Shown: positions 1 to 9,242 of the stretch, piece by piece
Layout: each line of letters opens with the position of its first letter
How positions within the stretch are numbered: position 1 is the first letter of the stretch
Assembly: GCF_015163075.1 (NCBI RefSeq)
Contig: NZ_JADDXU010000002.1
Coordinates: 310,001-374,000, forward strand
Reading direction: 5' to 3'
DNA: 64,000 nucleotides
DNA from: Streptomyces justiciae
Lineage (GTDB): Bacteria > Actinomycetota > Actinomycetes > Streptomycetales > Streptomycetaceae
Translations under genes and position numbers: made by a program
Notes under the pieces: generated by a model
What the model was told of the DNA's origin: nothing
The model's database searches: none
Seen by the model: only the letters and a program-made list of their open reading frames with translations

Positions 1-568
1 TGACGAAGACGACGGTGGAGGAGTTCGCGAGATGGATGCGCTGCAACTCCTGCGCGAGGTCCGCGCGGGTCAGCGCGTCCAGCGCGGAGAACGGCTCGTC
101 CATGAGCAGCACCCGCGGCTCCCCCATCAGCGACCGGCACAGCGCGACCCGCTGCTGCATGCCGCCGGACAGCTCGTGCGGCCGGTGCCTCTCGAAGCCG
201 CCCAGTCCGGCCGTTTCCAGCAGCCGGTACGCCCGTTCGCGGTGCTCGGCCCTGTTCCAGCCGAAGATCTCCACGGGCAGCAGGACGTTGTCCAGAACGG
301 ATCGCCAGGGCAGCAGGGCCGGCCGCTGGAACAGCAGGGCGACATCCCGCCGGGCCCCGGTGACCCGCTCGCCGCCGACCGTGATCTCCCCCTCGGTGAC
401 CGGCAGCAGTCCGGCGATCAGCCGGAGCAGGGTGGACTTTCCGCACCCGGACCGGCCCACCACCGCCACGAACTCGCCCTCGGCGATGTGCAGTCCGATG
501 TCCCGCAGCGCCGGCGTCGCCCCGGACCGGCCGACGAAGCTCCGTGACACACCCGTGAGTCTGATCAT
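1..568 (-). CDS. ABC transporter ATP-binding protein, NitT/TauT type (3' end outside window)
   Basis: This is the ATPase of an importer of the nitrate/sulfonate/taurine/pyrimidine class. About 189 codons are visible, starting at an ATG at 568. The Walker A motif GRSGCGKST lies at residues 38-46, the signature LSGGMQQR at 133-140 and the Walker B LLMDEP at 154-159, followed by the D-loop SALD. The C-terminal part, including the switch histidine, lies beyond the window edge. It is divergent from the substrate-binding protein and permease genes that follow, across a 117-bp gap, so the three probably form one transporter. The substrate is not evident. Family assignment is secure; the pairing is inferred from position. 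Confidence 0.9.
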   Translation of the reverse strand, partial: MIRLTGVSRSFVGRSGATPALRDIGLHIAEGEFVAVVGRSGCGKSTLLRLIAGLLPVTEGEITVGGERVTGARRDVALLFQRPALLPWRSVLDNVLLPVEIFGWNRAEHRERAYRLLETAGLGGFERHRPHELSGGMQQRVALCRSLMGEPRVLLMDEPFSALDALTRADLAQELQRIHLANSSTVVFV

Positions 569-685
569 CCAGCGGTCTCCCCTCCTTACACCTGGCTCAC
601 AACTACCCGTCCCTCGTACCCTGTTGACCGCTACAAGTGTCATGCCCTCGACGGTTCCGTCCCACCGTTCGGAAAGGACAACACT

Positions 686-1720
686 GTGCGCATGACCAGG
701 TTCGCCCGTACGGTCGCCGCGGTAGCCCTGACGACAGCGCTGGCGCTGACGGCCGGGTGCGGCGACTCGGATTCCGACGCCGACGCCGGGAGCGACGGCA
801 AGGCGCTGAAGAAGGTGACCTATCTGACCTCCTTCGGCAACTTCGGCCGGGACGCCTACGCCTGGGTCGCCAAGGACAAGGGATTCTTCAAGGACGCCGG
901 CTTCGACGTCACGATCAGGCCGGGTCAGGGCACCGGCGGCGTGATCCCGGCCATCGTGGGCGGGCAGGCCCAGTTCGGCCCCATCGACCTGACAGGCGGG
1001 CTGCTGAACATGGGCAACGGCCAGGCGAAGGACTTCGTCGCGGTGGCCGCTGTCCAGCAGCACACCATGGCCGCGATCGCCACCACCGAGGGCAACGGCA
1101 TCAGCAAGCCGAAGGACCTGGAGGGCAAGCGCCTCGCCGACACGCCCGGCTCCGTCGTCCGCAACCTCTTCCCGACGTACGCCCGGCTGGCCGGCGTCGA
1201 CGCCACCAAGGTGAAGTGGGTCAACGGTGAGGCACAGACCCTGATGGGCACGCTCGCCGGCGGTTCGGTGGACGGCATCGGCCAGTTCGTGGTGGGCAAG
1301 CCGACCGTCGAGGCGGTGACGAAGAAGAAGGCCGTGCTGCTGCCGTACAGCGACGTGATCCCCGATCTGTACGGGAACGTGCTGATCACGTCGAAGAAGA
1401 CCGCCGAACAGGAGCCGGAGTCGGTACGGCGGTTCACCGCCGCGCTCCTCAAGGGCCTGGAGTACAGCCTCGCCCACACGAACGAGGCCGCCGAGATCCT
1501 GAAGCGGAACGTGGACACCACGAACCCGGCCGCCGCGGCAGCCGAGTTGGAGCTGATGGCCGGGTACGTCACCCCGAAGGACGGTTCCGGCGCGGTGATC
1601 GGGTCGCTGGACTCCGGACGGGTCGCGAAGAGCATCAGCATTCTGGAGGACGCGGGCACGCTGCCGAAGGGAATGACCCCTGACCAGATCATCGACTTCG
1701 ACCTGGTACCGAAGGGCTGA
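686..1720 (+). CDS. ABC transporter substrate-binding lipoprotein, NMT1/SsuA family
   Basis: Extracytoplasmic binding protein of 344 residues for a small organic solute. A signal peptide with a basic start, a hydrophobic core and the lipobox LTAGC puts the acylated cysteine at residue 25. The GTG at 686 is chosen because GGAAAGGA lies 7 nt upstream; an ATG two codons later is the alternative. The mature part is of the NMT1/SsuA type (type II periplasmic-binding fold), as in thiamine-pyrimidine, alkanesulfonate and nitrate systems. The permease gene follows after 31 bp in the same direction and the ATPase gene is divergent. The sequence does not reveal the ligand. Confidence 0.85.
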   Translation: MRMTRFARTVAAVALTTALALTAGCGDSDSDADAGSDGKALKKVTYLTSFGNFGRDAYAWVAKDKGFFKDAGFDVTIRPGQGTGGVIPAIVGGQAQFGPIDLTGGLLNMGNGQAKDFVAVAAVQQHTMAAIATTEGNGISKPKDLEGKRLADTPGSVVRNLFPTYARLAGVDATKVKWVNGEAQTLMGTLAGGSVDGIGQFVVGKPTVEAVTKKKAVLLPYSDVIPDLYGNVLITSKKTAEQEPESVRRFTAALLKGLEYSLAHTNEAAEILKRNVDTTNPAAAAAELELMAGYVTPKDGSGAVIGSLDSGRVAKSISILEDAGTLPKGMTPDQIIDFDLVPKG

Positions 1721-1751
1721 CCGCGTCGGGCGCGGCACGGGGATCGGTGTC

Positions 1752-2501
1752 GTGCTGCTGCCCCTGGCCGGGCTGCTGGTCGCGTTCGGCGTGTGGTGGC
1801 TTCTCACCTCGGGGCTCGAGTTGATCCACCCGGCGGTGCTGCCTCCGCCGGGTGCCGTGCTCTCGGCGTTCACCGCGGCCCCGGACCGGTTCCTGGAACA
1901 CACCGGCCGCACCACGGTGGAGACGGTCGCCGGGTTCGTCCTCTCCAGCGCCTGCGGCGTGCTGATCGGCCTGTCACTGGCCGCCTCGCGCGTCCTGGAG
2001 CGGATGTTCACGCCCCTGCTGGTCGCCGTCAACGCGGTTCCGAAGATCGCGCTCGGGCCGCTGCTGGTGGGGGCGCTCGGCTGGGGGCAGAAGCCGGTCC
2101 TGACCATGGTCTTCCTGCTCTGCTTCTTCCCGATCGTGCTGTCCACGGCGACCGGTCTCACCTCGACCCCGGCGGACCTGGCCGAGTTGGCGCGCTCACT
2201 GGACGCCTCCCGCTGGCAGGCGTTCCGCAAGGTGCGGCTGCCCGCCGCGCTGCCGCAGATCTTCGTCGGGCTGAAGGTGGCCATGCCGCTCGCCGCGATC
2301 GGCGCGGTCATCGGCGAGTTCCAGGCCGGCGAGTCCGGCCTCGGCTATCTGATCGTGCAGGCCGGCGGGGTGGGCGACACCGCCACCGCCTGGGCCGCGA
2401 TCATCCTGATCGGCCTGATGAGCATCGTCCTCTACTTCGCCCTCGTGCTGCTGGAACGCTGGGCACTCCCCTGGGTCAGGGACACCACCTCCCCCCACTG
2501 A
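1752..2501 (+). CDS. ABC transporter permease, SsuC/TauC family
   Basis: Inner-membrane permease of about 249 residues with six predicted hydrophobic segments. The EAA-type coupling loop is visible around residues 140-170 (ELARSLDASRWQAFRKVRLP), the usual contact with the ATPase. The GTG at 1752 is the first plausible in-frame start. It lacks a good ribosome binding site and lies directly before the first hydrophobic segment, so the true start could be slightly different. It follows the binding-protein gene by 31 bp and is probably co-transcribed with it. Confidence 0.85.
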   Translation: MLLPLAGLLVAFGVWWLLTSGLELIHPAVLPPPGAVLSAFTAAPDRFLEHTGRTTVETVAGFVLSSACGVLIGLSLAASRVLERMFTPLLVAVNAVPKIALGPLLVGALGWGQKPVLTMVFLLCFFPIVLSTATGLTSTPADLAELARSLDASRWQAFRKVRLPAALPQIFVGLKVAMPLAAIGAVIGEFQAGESGLGYLIVQAGGVGDTATAWAAIILIGLMSIVLYFALVLLERWALPWVRDTTSPH

Positions 2502-2645
2502 CCCGCCGCTCCACGCCCGAGCATGGTGGTCTGACGCATAGCCGTGGACCGAACTATGTTGTCCCGCCACATGTGCGCCTGACCTGCGTGTTTCTACGGT
2601 GTGCGACACGTACCCGTCCCCACAGCACACGAGGAAGTGGCGCTC

Positions 2646-4040
2646 ATGGCCTCCGCAGCATCCGCTCCACCCACGCCCACCACCCCGGGCAACCTGAAGC
2701 GCATCGTCGCCGCCAGCCTCATCGGCACGACCATCGAGTGGTACGACTTCTTCCTCTACGGCTCCGCCGCCGCCCTCGTCTTCAACAAGCTGTTCTTCCC
2801 GGACTCCGACCCCCTGGTCGGCACCCTGCTGTCGTTCCTCACGTACGCCGTCGGTTTCGCCGCCCGGCCGCTCGGTGCCCTCGTCTTCGGGCACTACGGC
2901 GACCGCCTCGGCCGCAAGAAGCTGCTGGTGCTGAGCCTGCTGCTGATGGGCGGGGCGACCTTCGCGATCGGTCTGCTGCCGACGCACGCGACGGTCGGCT
3001 CGGCCGCTCCCGTGCTGCTCACCGCGCTGCGCCTGGTCCAGGGCTTCGCGCTCGGCGGTGAGTGGGGCGGGGCCGTCCTGCTGGTGTCCGAGCACGGCGA
3101 CGCCAAGCGGCGCGGATTCTGGGCCTCCTGGCCTCAGACCGGCGCACCCGCCGGCCAGCTCCTGGCCACCGGCGTGCTGTCCCTGCTCACCGCGGTCCTC
3201 TCGGACAGCGCCTTCACCAGCTGGGGCTGGCGGATACCGTTCCTGCTCTCCGGCGTCCTCGTGATGGTCGGTCTGTGGATTCGTCTCTCTGTCGATGAAT
3301 CGCCCGTGTTCAAGCAGGCGTTGGCGCAGGCCGAGGCCCGCAAGGCCGAGCAGGACACCGCCGCGGAGAAGCTGCCCCTTGTCTCCGTGCTGCGCCACCA
3401 CTGGCGGGACGTCCTGGTCGCGATGGGCGCGCGCATGGCCGAGAACATCAGCTACTACGTCATCACCGCCTTCATCCTCGTCTACGCCACCACCGCGGCG
3501 GACGTCTCCAAGCAGACCGCGCTCAACGCGGTCCTGATCGCCTCGGCCGTGCACTTCGCGGTGATCCCGCTGTGGGGAGCGCTGTCGGACCGCATCGGAC
3601 GGCGTCCGGTGTATCTGCTGGGCGCGGCCGGCATCGGCCTGTGGATGTTCCCGTTCTTCTCCCTCATCGACACCGGCGACTTCGCCAATCTGATCCTCGC
3701 CATCACCGTGGGCCTGGTGCTGCACGGCGCGATGTACGCGCCCCAGGCCGCGTTCTTCGCCGAGATGTTCGCGACCCGGATGCGCTACTCGGGTGCCTCG
3801 ATCGGCGCCCAGTTCGCCTCGGTCGCGGCGGGCGCCCCGGCCCCGCTCATCGCCACCGCCCTGCTGGACGACTACGACAGCTCCACCCCGATCGCCCTGT
3901 ACGTCATCGCCGCGGCGGTGCTGACGCTGATCGCGGTGGGCGTGGCCAAGGAGACCCGCAACCGGGATCTGGCGGACGTGGACTCCGCGGCCGACACGGC
4001 GCCCACGACGACGGCGCCGGCGGACGCCCGCACCGTCTGA
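2646..4040 (+). CDS. MFS transporter, metabolite:H+ symporter (MHS/ProP-like) family
   Basis: Secondary transporter of 464 residues with about 12 membrane helices. The N-terminal TTIEWYDFFLYG segment and the loop-2 motif GHYGDRLGRKK are typical of the MHS subfamily, whose members carry alpha-ketoglutarate, shikimate, citrate, proline/betaine or dicarboxylates with protons. The ATG at 2646 is preferred over an earlier start at 2601 because GAGGAAGTGG lies just upstream. The gene stands alone: 144 bp separate it from the ABC permease and a hairpin follows its stop. The substrate cannot be read from the sequence. Confidence 0.85.
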   Translation: MASAASAPPTPTTPGNLKRIVAASLIGTTIEWYDFFLYGSAAALVFNKLFFPDSDPLVGTLLSFLTYAVGFAARPLGALVFGHYGDRLGRKKLLVLSLLLMGGATFAIGLLPTHATVGSAAPVLLTALRLVQGFALGGEWGGAVLLVSEHGDAKRRGFWASWPQTGAPAGQLLATGVLSLLTAVLSDSAFTSWGWRIPFLLSGVLVMVGLWIRLSVDESPVFKQALAQAEARKAEQDTAAEKLPLVSVLRHHWRDVLVAMGARMAENISYYVITAFILVYATTAADVSKQTALNAVLIASAVHFAVIPLWGALSDRIGRRPVYLLGAAGIGLWMFPFFSLIDTGDFANLILAITVGLVLHGAMYAPQAAFFAEMFATRMRYSGASIGAQFASVAAGAPAPLIATALLDDYDSSTPIALYVIAAAVLTLIAVGVAKETRNRDLADVDSAADTAPTTTAPADARTV

Positions 4041-4056
4041 CCTCGTGCGCGACCGG

Positions 4057-4082
4057 CCCCCGTACGCCTCGGTGTACGGGGG
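4057..4082. terminator. Hairpin between convergent genes
   Basis: Perfect 9-bp stem, CCCCCGTAC pairing with GTACGGGGG, around an 8-nt loop. It sits between the stops of the MHS transporter (+) and the PucR-type regulator (-). There is no T-tract, as usual for Streptomyces. It probably ends transcription from both sides. Confidence 0.6.
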
Positions 4083-4112
4083 TCAGTGCTGTACGGGGGC
4101 CACATGACACCG

Positions 4113-6056
4113 TCAGTGCTGTGCCGACGCGGACAGCACGTGCAGCCGCAGCGCCAGCTGGATCTCCAGGGCGCGGGCGGGGCTCTGCCAGTCGTCGCCG
4201 AGGAGGCGGCCGATGCGCTCCAGGCGCTGGGCGACGGTGTTCACATGGACGTGCAGTGCGTCCTTGGTGCGGGCCGGGCTCATGCCGCAGGCGAAGTAGG
4301 CGTCGAGGGTGCGCAGCAGATCCGTGCCGCGTCGCTCGTCGTACGAGACGACCTGGCCGATCGTGCGGTCGACGAAGCCGGTGATGTCCCGGTCGCCGGC
4401 CAGCAGCAGGCCCAGGAACCCGAAGTCCTCGGCGGCCGCCCCGTCCCCGGCGCGGCCGAGGAGCCGCAGCGCGTCGAGGCAGCGCCGGCCCTCCTCGTAG
4501 GCGGCGGTCACCGTGTCCGGGCGGGTGGCCAGGTCCTCGACGGGGGCGGAGGCGCCGACGGTGACGGCCTCGTGGACGGCCGTGCCGAGGTGGCGGGCGG
4601 TGCGGCGGGCCAGGGCGGTCGCGGTGTCGCCGGGTTTCAGGGGGAGCAGCAGGACGGTGCCGCCGTCGCGGGCTGCGGCCAGGCCGTGCCGGGTGGCGGC
4701 GAGGTGGGAGGCGGCGGACCACAGGCGTCTGCGGGCGTCGGCCTCCTGCTCGGCGTCGGCGGTGGTGCTGTCGAGACGGGCGGCGAGGACCACGTGGGTG
4801 GCGTCCAGGTCGGCGTGCAAGCGGGAGGCGCGCTCGCGCAGGAGGCGGGGGTCGCGGTCGCGGGCGTCGAGGAGGTCGTCGAGGAGCTCGCCGCGGACGC
4901 GCTGTTCGGCCTCGGCGGCGGAGCGTCTGGCGAGCAGGAGCAGCGAGGTGACCATCGCCGCGCGCTCCAGGGTGAGCTGGTCGACGGGGTCGAGCCCCGG
5001 GTGGCCGTGCAGGACGAGCGCGCCGAGGAGTTCACCGCCCGCGGCGACGGCCGCGATCCAGTCGTCGCCGTGCCGTACCGCGTGTCCTTCGGCGCGGGAG
5101 GTCTCCAGGGCGTCGGCCGGTGCGGCGCCGGCGTCCAGGAACTCGACCGTGCCGTGCAGGACCTCGGCGACGGCCGCCGCCACGTCTTGCACCCCGCCGC
5201 CGCGCAGCACGAGTTCGGCGAGCCGGTCGTGGACGTCGGAGGCGCGCTCGATGACACCGCTGCGGTCGCGGATGATCTCGTTGGCCCGCTCCAGGTCGGC
5301 GAGGGCGGAGCGGGTCTCGGTGAGGAGGTTCGCGGTGTCGATGGCGGCCGCGGCCAGCGCGGCGAAGGAGCCGAGCAGCGCGATCTGCTCCCGCTCGAAG
5401 ACCCGGGCGCGCCGGTCGGCGGCGAACAGCACCCCGATGACGTGGTGCCCCAGCGTCAGCGGCACGCCGAGGATCGCCACGAGGCCTTCGTCGCGCACCC
5501 CGGCGTCGATGGTGCGGGTGTGCTGGAAGCGGTCGTCCTTGAAGTAGTCGTCGGTGACATAGGGGCGGGCGGTCTGGGCGACGAGGCCGCCGAGCCCCTC
5601 CCCCATGCCGAGCCGCAACTGCTGGAAGCGGGCGGCGACGGAGCCCTCGGTGACCCGCATGTAGGTGTCGCCCCGGGCGGGGTCGTTGAGGCTGAGATAG
5701 GCGACGTCCGTGTTGAGCAGCGACCGGGCGCGCTGCACGATCGCCCGCAGGACGGCGTCCAGGTCGCGCAGGCCCGCCAGGTCGTGCGCGGTCTCGAAGA
5801 GCGCGGACAGCTCGGCCTCGCGGCGGCGCCTGCCCTCCAGCTCCGAGCGCACGCGCAGCGCGACCAGCTTGGCCTCCTCGAGCGCGGCGATCCGCTCGGC
5901 GGGGTGTCCCTCGGCGCGGGCGAGCAGCACCGGCTGCTCGTAGGCGTCGGCGGACGCGCCCCGGGCCAGCAGCTCGAGGAACGGGGCCTCGGCGCTGCCG
6001 GTCGGGCGTTCGGCGGACTGCACGTGATCGCGGGACATGCTCACAGGATTCCTCAT
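4113..6056 (-). CDS. GAF domain / PucR-type helix-turn-helix transcriptional regulator
   Basis: Regulator of 647 residues. A GAF sensor domain occupies roughly residues 45-190 (ALFETAHDLAGL onward), followed by a segment with short coiled-coil character. A CdaR/PucR C-terminal helix-turn-helix ends the protein: TLDAYFACGMSPARTKDALHVHVNT lies near residues 590-615. Such proteins typically activate catabolic genes in response to a small ligand. The ATG at 6056 is supported by GAGGTGA 7-8 nt upstream. It lies 50 bp downstream of a short-chain dehydrogenase gene on the same strand, so that dehydrogenase is a plausible target. The ligand is unknown. Confidence 0.8.
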   Translation of the reverse strand: MRNPVSMSRDHVQSAERPTGSAEAPFLELLARGASADAYEQPVLLARAEGHPAERIAALEEAKLVALRVRSELEGRRRREAELSALFETAHDLAGLRDLDAVLRAIVQRARSLLNTDVAYLSLNDPARGDTYMRVTEGSVAARFQQLRLGMGEGLGGLVAQTARPYVTDDYFKDDRFQHTRTIDAGVRDEGLVAILGVPLTLGHHVIGVLFAADRRARVFEREQIALLGSFAALAAAAIDTANLLTETRSALADLERANEIIRDRSGVIERASDVHDRLAELVLRGGGVQDVAAAVAEVLHGTVEFLDAGAAPADALETSRAEGHAVRHGDDWIAAVAAGGELLGALVLHGHPGLDPVDQLTLERAAMVTSLLLLARRSAAEAEQRVRGELLDDLLDARDRDPRLLRERASRLHADLDATHVVLAARLDSTTADAEQEADARRRLWSAASHLAATRHGLAAARDGGTVLLLPLKPGDTATALARRTARHLGTAVHEAVTVGASAPVEDLATRPDTVTAAYEEGRRCLDALRLLGRAGDGAAAEDFGFLGLLLAGDRDITGFVDRTIGQVVSYDERRGTDLLRTLDAYFACGMSPARTKDALHVHVNTVAQRLERIGRLLGDDWQSPARALEIQLALRLHVLSASAQH

Positions 6057-6106
6057 CGCACGCTCACCTCGTCAGCCCTGTGGAAAACCCCGGCGGGCGG
6101 CACCAC

Positions 6107-6907
6107 TCAGTGCGCCGTCCAGCCCCCGTCCAGCACCAGGGACGTGCCGGTCACGAACGAGGCCTGCGGGCTGCACAGATACGCGACGGCGTCGGCGACC
6201 TCCTCCGGCTCGATGAGCCGCTTGACCGCGCTGTCCTGGAGGAGCACCTCGGTCAGGACGCGCTCCTCGGGGATGCCGTGCGCCCGCGCCTGGTCGACGA
6301 GCTGCTTCTCGACCAGGGGGGTGCGCACATAGGCGGGGTTCACGCAGTTGGAGGTGACCCCGTGCGGGGCGCCTTCCAGGGCGGCCGTCTTGGACAGGCC
6401 CTCCAGGCCGTGCTTGGCGGCGACGTACGCCGACTTGAAGGCGGAGGCGCGCAGCCCGTGCACGGAGGAGATGTTGACGATGCGGCCCCAGCCCTGCCCG
6501 TACATGTGCGGCAGGGCACCCCTGACGAGCCGGAACGGGGCCTCCAGCATCACGGTCAGCACCGTGTGGAAGACGTCGGGCGGGAACTCCTCGATGGGGC
6601 GCACCAGTTGCAGCCCGGCGTTGTTGACGAGGACGTCGGTCCCGGCGGCGGCGAGTTCGGCGGCGTCCAGGTCGGTGAGGTCGAGGACATGCGGTTCGAC
6701 GGCGCCTGCGAGTTCGCGGGCCGCGTCGACGAGTTCCTCCAGCCCGGCGGCGTCCCGGTCCACCGCTCTCACCTTCGCGCCGGCCGCGGCGAGCCGCAGC
6801 ACGCAGGCGCGCCCGATGCCGCCGGCGGCGCCGGTGACGAGGGCGGTGCGGCCGCCGAGGTCGAGCGTGGGGGCGTGGGGGGCCGGGAGGGCGCGCGCAG
6901 CTGTCAT
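6107..6907 (-). CDS. Short-chain dehydrogenase, probable 3-hydroxybutyrate dehydrogenase
   Basis: NAD(P)-dependent oxidoreductase of 266 residues. The nucleotide-binding TGAAGGIG motif (residues 24-31), NNAG, a catalytic Ser in NISSVHG and the YVAAKHG Tyr/Lys pair are all present. The overall pattern, including the SSVHGLRAS region and the FVTGTSLVLDGGW end, is that of D-3-hydroxybutyrate dehydrogenases that oxidise 3-hydroxybutyrate to acetoacetate. The family is certain; the substrate is a similarity-based guess. It lies between a NUDIX gene 54 bp upstream and the PucR-type regulator 50 bp downstream, all on the minus strand. Confidence 0.8.
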   Translation of the reverse strand: MTAARALPAPHAPTLDLGGRTALVTGAAGGIGRACVLRLAAAGAKVRAVDRDAAGLEELVDAARELAGAVEPHVLDLTDLDAAELAAAGTDVLVNNAGLQLVRPIEEFPPDVFHTVLTVMLEAPFRLVRGALPHMYGQGWGRIVNISSVHGLRASAFKSAYVAAKHGLEGLSKTAALEGAPHGVTSNCVNPAYVRTPLVEKQLVDQARAHGIPEERVLTEVLLQDSAVKRLIEPEEVADAVAYLCSPQASFVTGTSLVLDGGWTAH

Positions 6908-6961
6908 GGCACGACCCTAGGCAGCCGCCGCACCTCACCCCATGTGGCCGTAACCCATACT

Positions 6962-7441
6962 TCAGCCGGTTCCAGTGGGGTCGAACCATGTGGGTGCGTC
7001 CGCCAGGGCCTGCTTGATGCGGAACTTCCCGAACTCGTTCAGCTCCGGCAGGGCGTCCACGTCGAACCAGCCCACCTCGAGCGACTCGTCGTCGTTGACC
7101 TGGGCCTCGCCGTCGACGGCCCGGCAGCGCACGGTGATGTCCATGTACTGGCAGACGTCACCGTTGGGGTAGGTGATCGGCTCCAGGGCCTGGACGAGGA
7201 CCACACGCTCGGCGACGCAGCGCACCGCCGTCTCCTCGAACACCTCGCGCACCGCGCAGGCGGCGGGCTGCTCCCCCGGCTCCGGGATACCGCCGATCAG
7301 CGACCACCGACGGGTGTCGGAGCGCCGGTTGAGCAGCACTCTGCCCTCGTCGTCGAAGACGACGGCGGCGACTCCGGGGAGCCACAGCAGCTGATGACCG
7401 ACGGAGGCACGGAGATCACGAATGAAGTCGGGAGTAGCCAT
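6962..7441 (-). CDS. NUDIX hydrolase
   Basis: Hydrolase of 159 residues that cleaves nucleoside diphosphate-linked compounds. The Nudix box is complete: GGIPEPGE, seven residues, then REVFEET at about residues 50-72. A preceding hydrophobic strand and the NRRSDTRRWSLIGG lead-in are typical. The substrate is not predictable from sequence. The gene starts 10 bp after the stop of the apolipoprotein N-acyltransferase gene and may be co-transcribed with it. Confidence 0.85.
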   Translation of the reverse strand: MATPDFIRDLRASVGHQLLWLPGVAAVVFDDEGRVLLNRRSDTRRWSLIGGIPEPGEQPAACAVREVFEETAVRCVAERVVLVQALEPITYPNGDVCQYMDITVRCRAVDGEAQVNDDESLEVGWFDVDALPELNEFGKFRIKQALADAPTWFDPTGTG

Positions 7442-7451
7442 GCCCCCGACC

Positions 7452-9062
7452 CTAACCGTCCGCTCCTACCCGCCTGTTGCGTACGTGCGCCGAGATCGCC
7501 CAGCCCAGTCCGCCCGCGGCGACCAGGACCAGCAGCATCTCGGGCAGGGTGCCGAGCTTGGTGGCCGGGGTCTCGGAGGACCGCAGCGGCACCTTCTGCA
7601 CGAGGGAGTCGGCGACGAACATGCCGGTCTTCTGGGTGATCCGCCCGTCCGGCATGATGATCGCGCTGACCCCGCTGGTGACCGGCACCGTCACCGTCCG
7701 GCTGTGCTCGACGGCGCGGACGCGGGACATGGCGAGCTGCTGGTAGGTCATCTCGCTGCGGTCGAAGGTGGCGTTGTTGCTGGGTACGGAGATCAGCTGG
7801 GCGCCGTCGGTGACCTCGGAGCGCACGGCCCAGTCGAAGGCCGCCTCGTAGCAGGTGACCAGGCCGACCTTGGCGCCCGCCATGGTGAAGACGCCCGGTT
7901 CGGTGCCGCGGCTGAAGTCCTGGCGGACCATCGAGGTCCAGTCGCTGTTGATCGCGCCGATGAGCGAGCGCAGCGGGAGGTACTCGCCGAAGGGCTGGAT
8001 CTGCCGCTTGTCGTAGGTGTCGGTCGGACCCTTCACCGGGTCCCACAGGATCTGCTCATTGTAGAGCTTGCCGTCGCGCTCGACGACGCCGCCGACCGAG
8101 ATCGGCACGCCGATCGCCTTGGCGGCACCGTCGATGACGGCGCGGGCGTCGGAGTTGGCGAACGGGTCGACGTCGGAGGAGTTCTCCGGCCACAGCACGA
8201 AGTCGGGCTTGGGCACCTTGCCGGCCTTCACCTTCGCGGCCAGCCGCTCGGTCTCCCGCGCGTGGTAGTCGAGGACGGCACGCCGCTGGGCGTTGAAGTC
8301 GAGGCCCGCACGGGGCACGTTGCCCTGGATGAGGGCGACGGTCACGGTGCCGTTCTCGGCCTTGTCGCTGACCAGCGGGCGGGCGGCCAGCGCGCCGAGG
8401 ACGGGGACGACGAGGCTCAGCAGGGCGACCGCGGCGGCCGACCTGCGTATCTCCTGGCCGCGGCGCTTGGCGACGGCGACGCGGACGACGTCGTAGAGCC
8501 CGAAACCGCACAGGACGACCGCGAAGCCGAGCACCGGGGTACCGCCCACCGCGGCGAGCGGCAGGAAGACGCCGTCTGCCTGGCCGAAGGCGATCTTGCC
8601 CCAGGGGAAGCCGTTGAACGGCACGCGCGCGCGTGCCGCCTCGCCGGCGATCCAGAGGGCCGCCGACCAGAGGGGCGCGCCGGGCAGCTTCGACACCGTG
8701 GCGATGCCCGCGCCGACCAGCGCGACGAAGATCGCCTCGATGGCCACCAGCGCGATCCACGGCCCGGGGCCGACCTCCACGCCGGTCCACACCAGCAGCG
8801 GCAGCAGGAAGCCGAGGCCGAAGAGGTAGCCGAGGCCCAGGCCCGCCTTCCAGCTGCGCCCGCGCAGCACCCAACCGAGGACGGCGAAGGCGGGCAGCGC
8901 GAGCCACCACAGGGTGCGGGGCGGGAAGCTGACGTAGAGCAGCACTCCGGAGAGCGCGGCGGCGAGGGCCGGGACGAAGCGCACGAGGCGGGCCCCGCGC
9001 GGGGCGGCGGCGAGCGGCTGAGCCTGGTCCGACTCGTCCACGGATGTTGCGGTGACGGTCAC
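7452..9062 (-). CDS. lnt: Apolipoprotein N-acyltransferase
   Basis: Integral membrane enzyme that adds the third acyl chain to the N-terminal cysteine of lipoproteins. An N-terminal set of about six to eight membrane helices is followed by a carbon-nitrogen hydrolase domain. Nitrilase-type residues are visible: Glu in the YHARETERLA region, Lys in YDKRQIQPFGEYLPL and the catalytic Cys in LVTCYEAAFDW. The GTG at 9062 gives 536 residues; an upstream extension to 9176 is in frame but looks non-coding. No strong ribosome binding site precedes the GTG. Streptomyces often has two Lnt paralogues, so this may be one of a pair. Confidence 0.85.
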   Translation of the reverse strand: MTVTATSVDESDQAQPLAAAPRGARLVRFVPALAAALSGVLLYVSFPPRTLWWLALPAFAVLGWVLRGRSWKAGLGLGYLFGLGFLLPLLVWTGVEVGPGPWIALVAIEAIFVALVGAGIATVSKLPGAPLWSAALWIAGEAARARVPFNGFPWGKIAFGQADGVFLPLAAVGGTPVLGFAVVLCGFGLYDVVRVAVAKRRGQEIRRSAAAVALLSLVVPVLGALAARPLVSDKAENGTVTVALIQGNVPRAGLDFNAQRRAVLDYHARETERLAAKVKAGKVPKPDFVLWPENSSDVDPFANSDARAVIDGAAKAIGVPISVGGVVERDGKLYNEQILWDPVKGPTDTYDKRQIQPFGEYLPLRSLIGAINSDWTSMVRQDFSRGTEPGVFTMAGAKVGLVTCYEAAFDWAVRSEVTDGAQLISVPSNNATFDRSEMTYQQLAMSRVRAVEHSRTVTVPVTSGVSAIIMPDGRITQKTGMFVADSLVQKVPLRSSETPATKLGTLPEMLLVLVAAGGLGWAISAHVRNRRVGADG

Positions 9063-9242
9063 TCCGGGAGTGTACGGCGGGTGACCTTGGCACCGACAGC
9101 GCGGTCCACATGGCAGCACGCCTGTCGCCCCGCTCCGCTGCCCCCCTGCCGCATCCGTCCTGCACAACTCGTCCACAAACCGCCCATCAGCGGTTACGGT
9201 GTGCCGGAGCCTTTGTCGCGCGGCCGGTCAGGCGGCGGTGCG

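Noticed and set aside
4086..6332. A 748-codon plus-strand frame
   Set aside because: Gly/Ala/Val-rich shadow of the PucR-type regulator without motifs.
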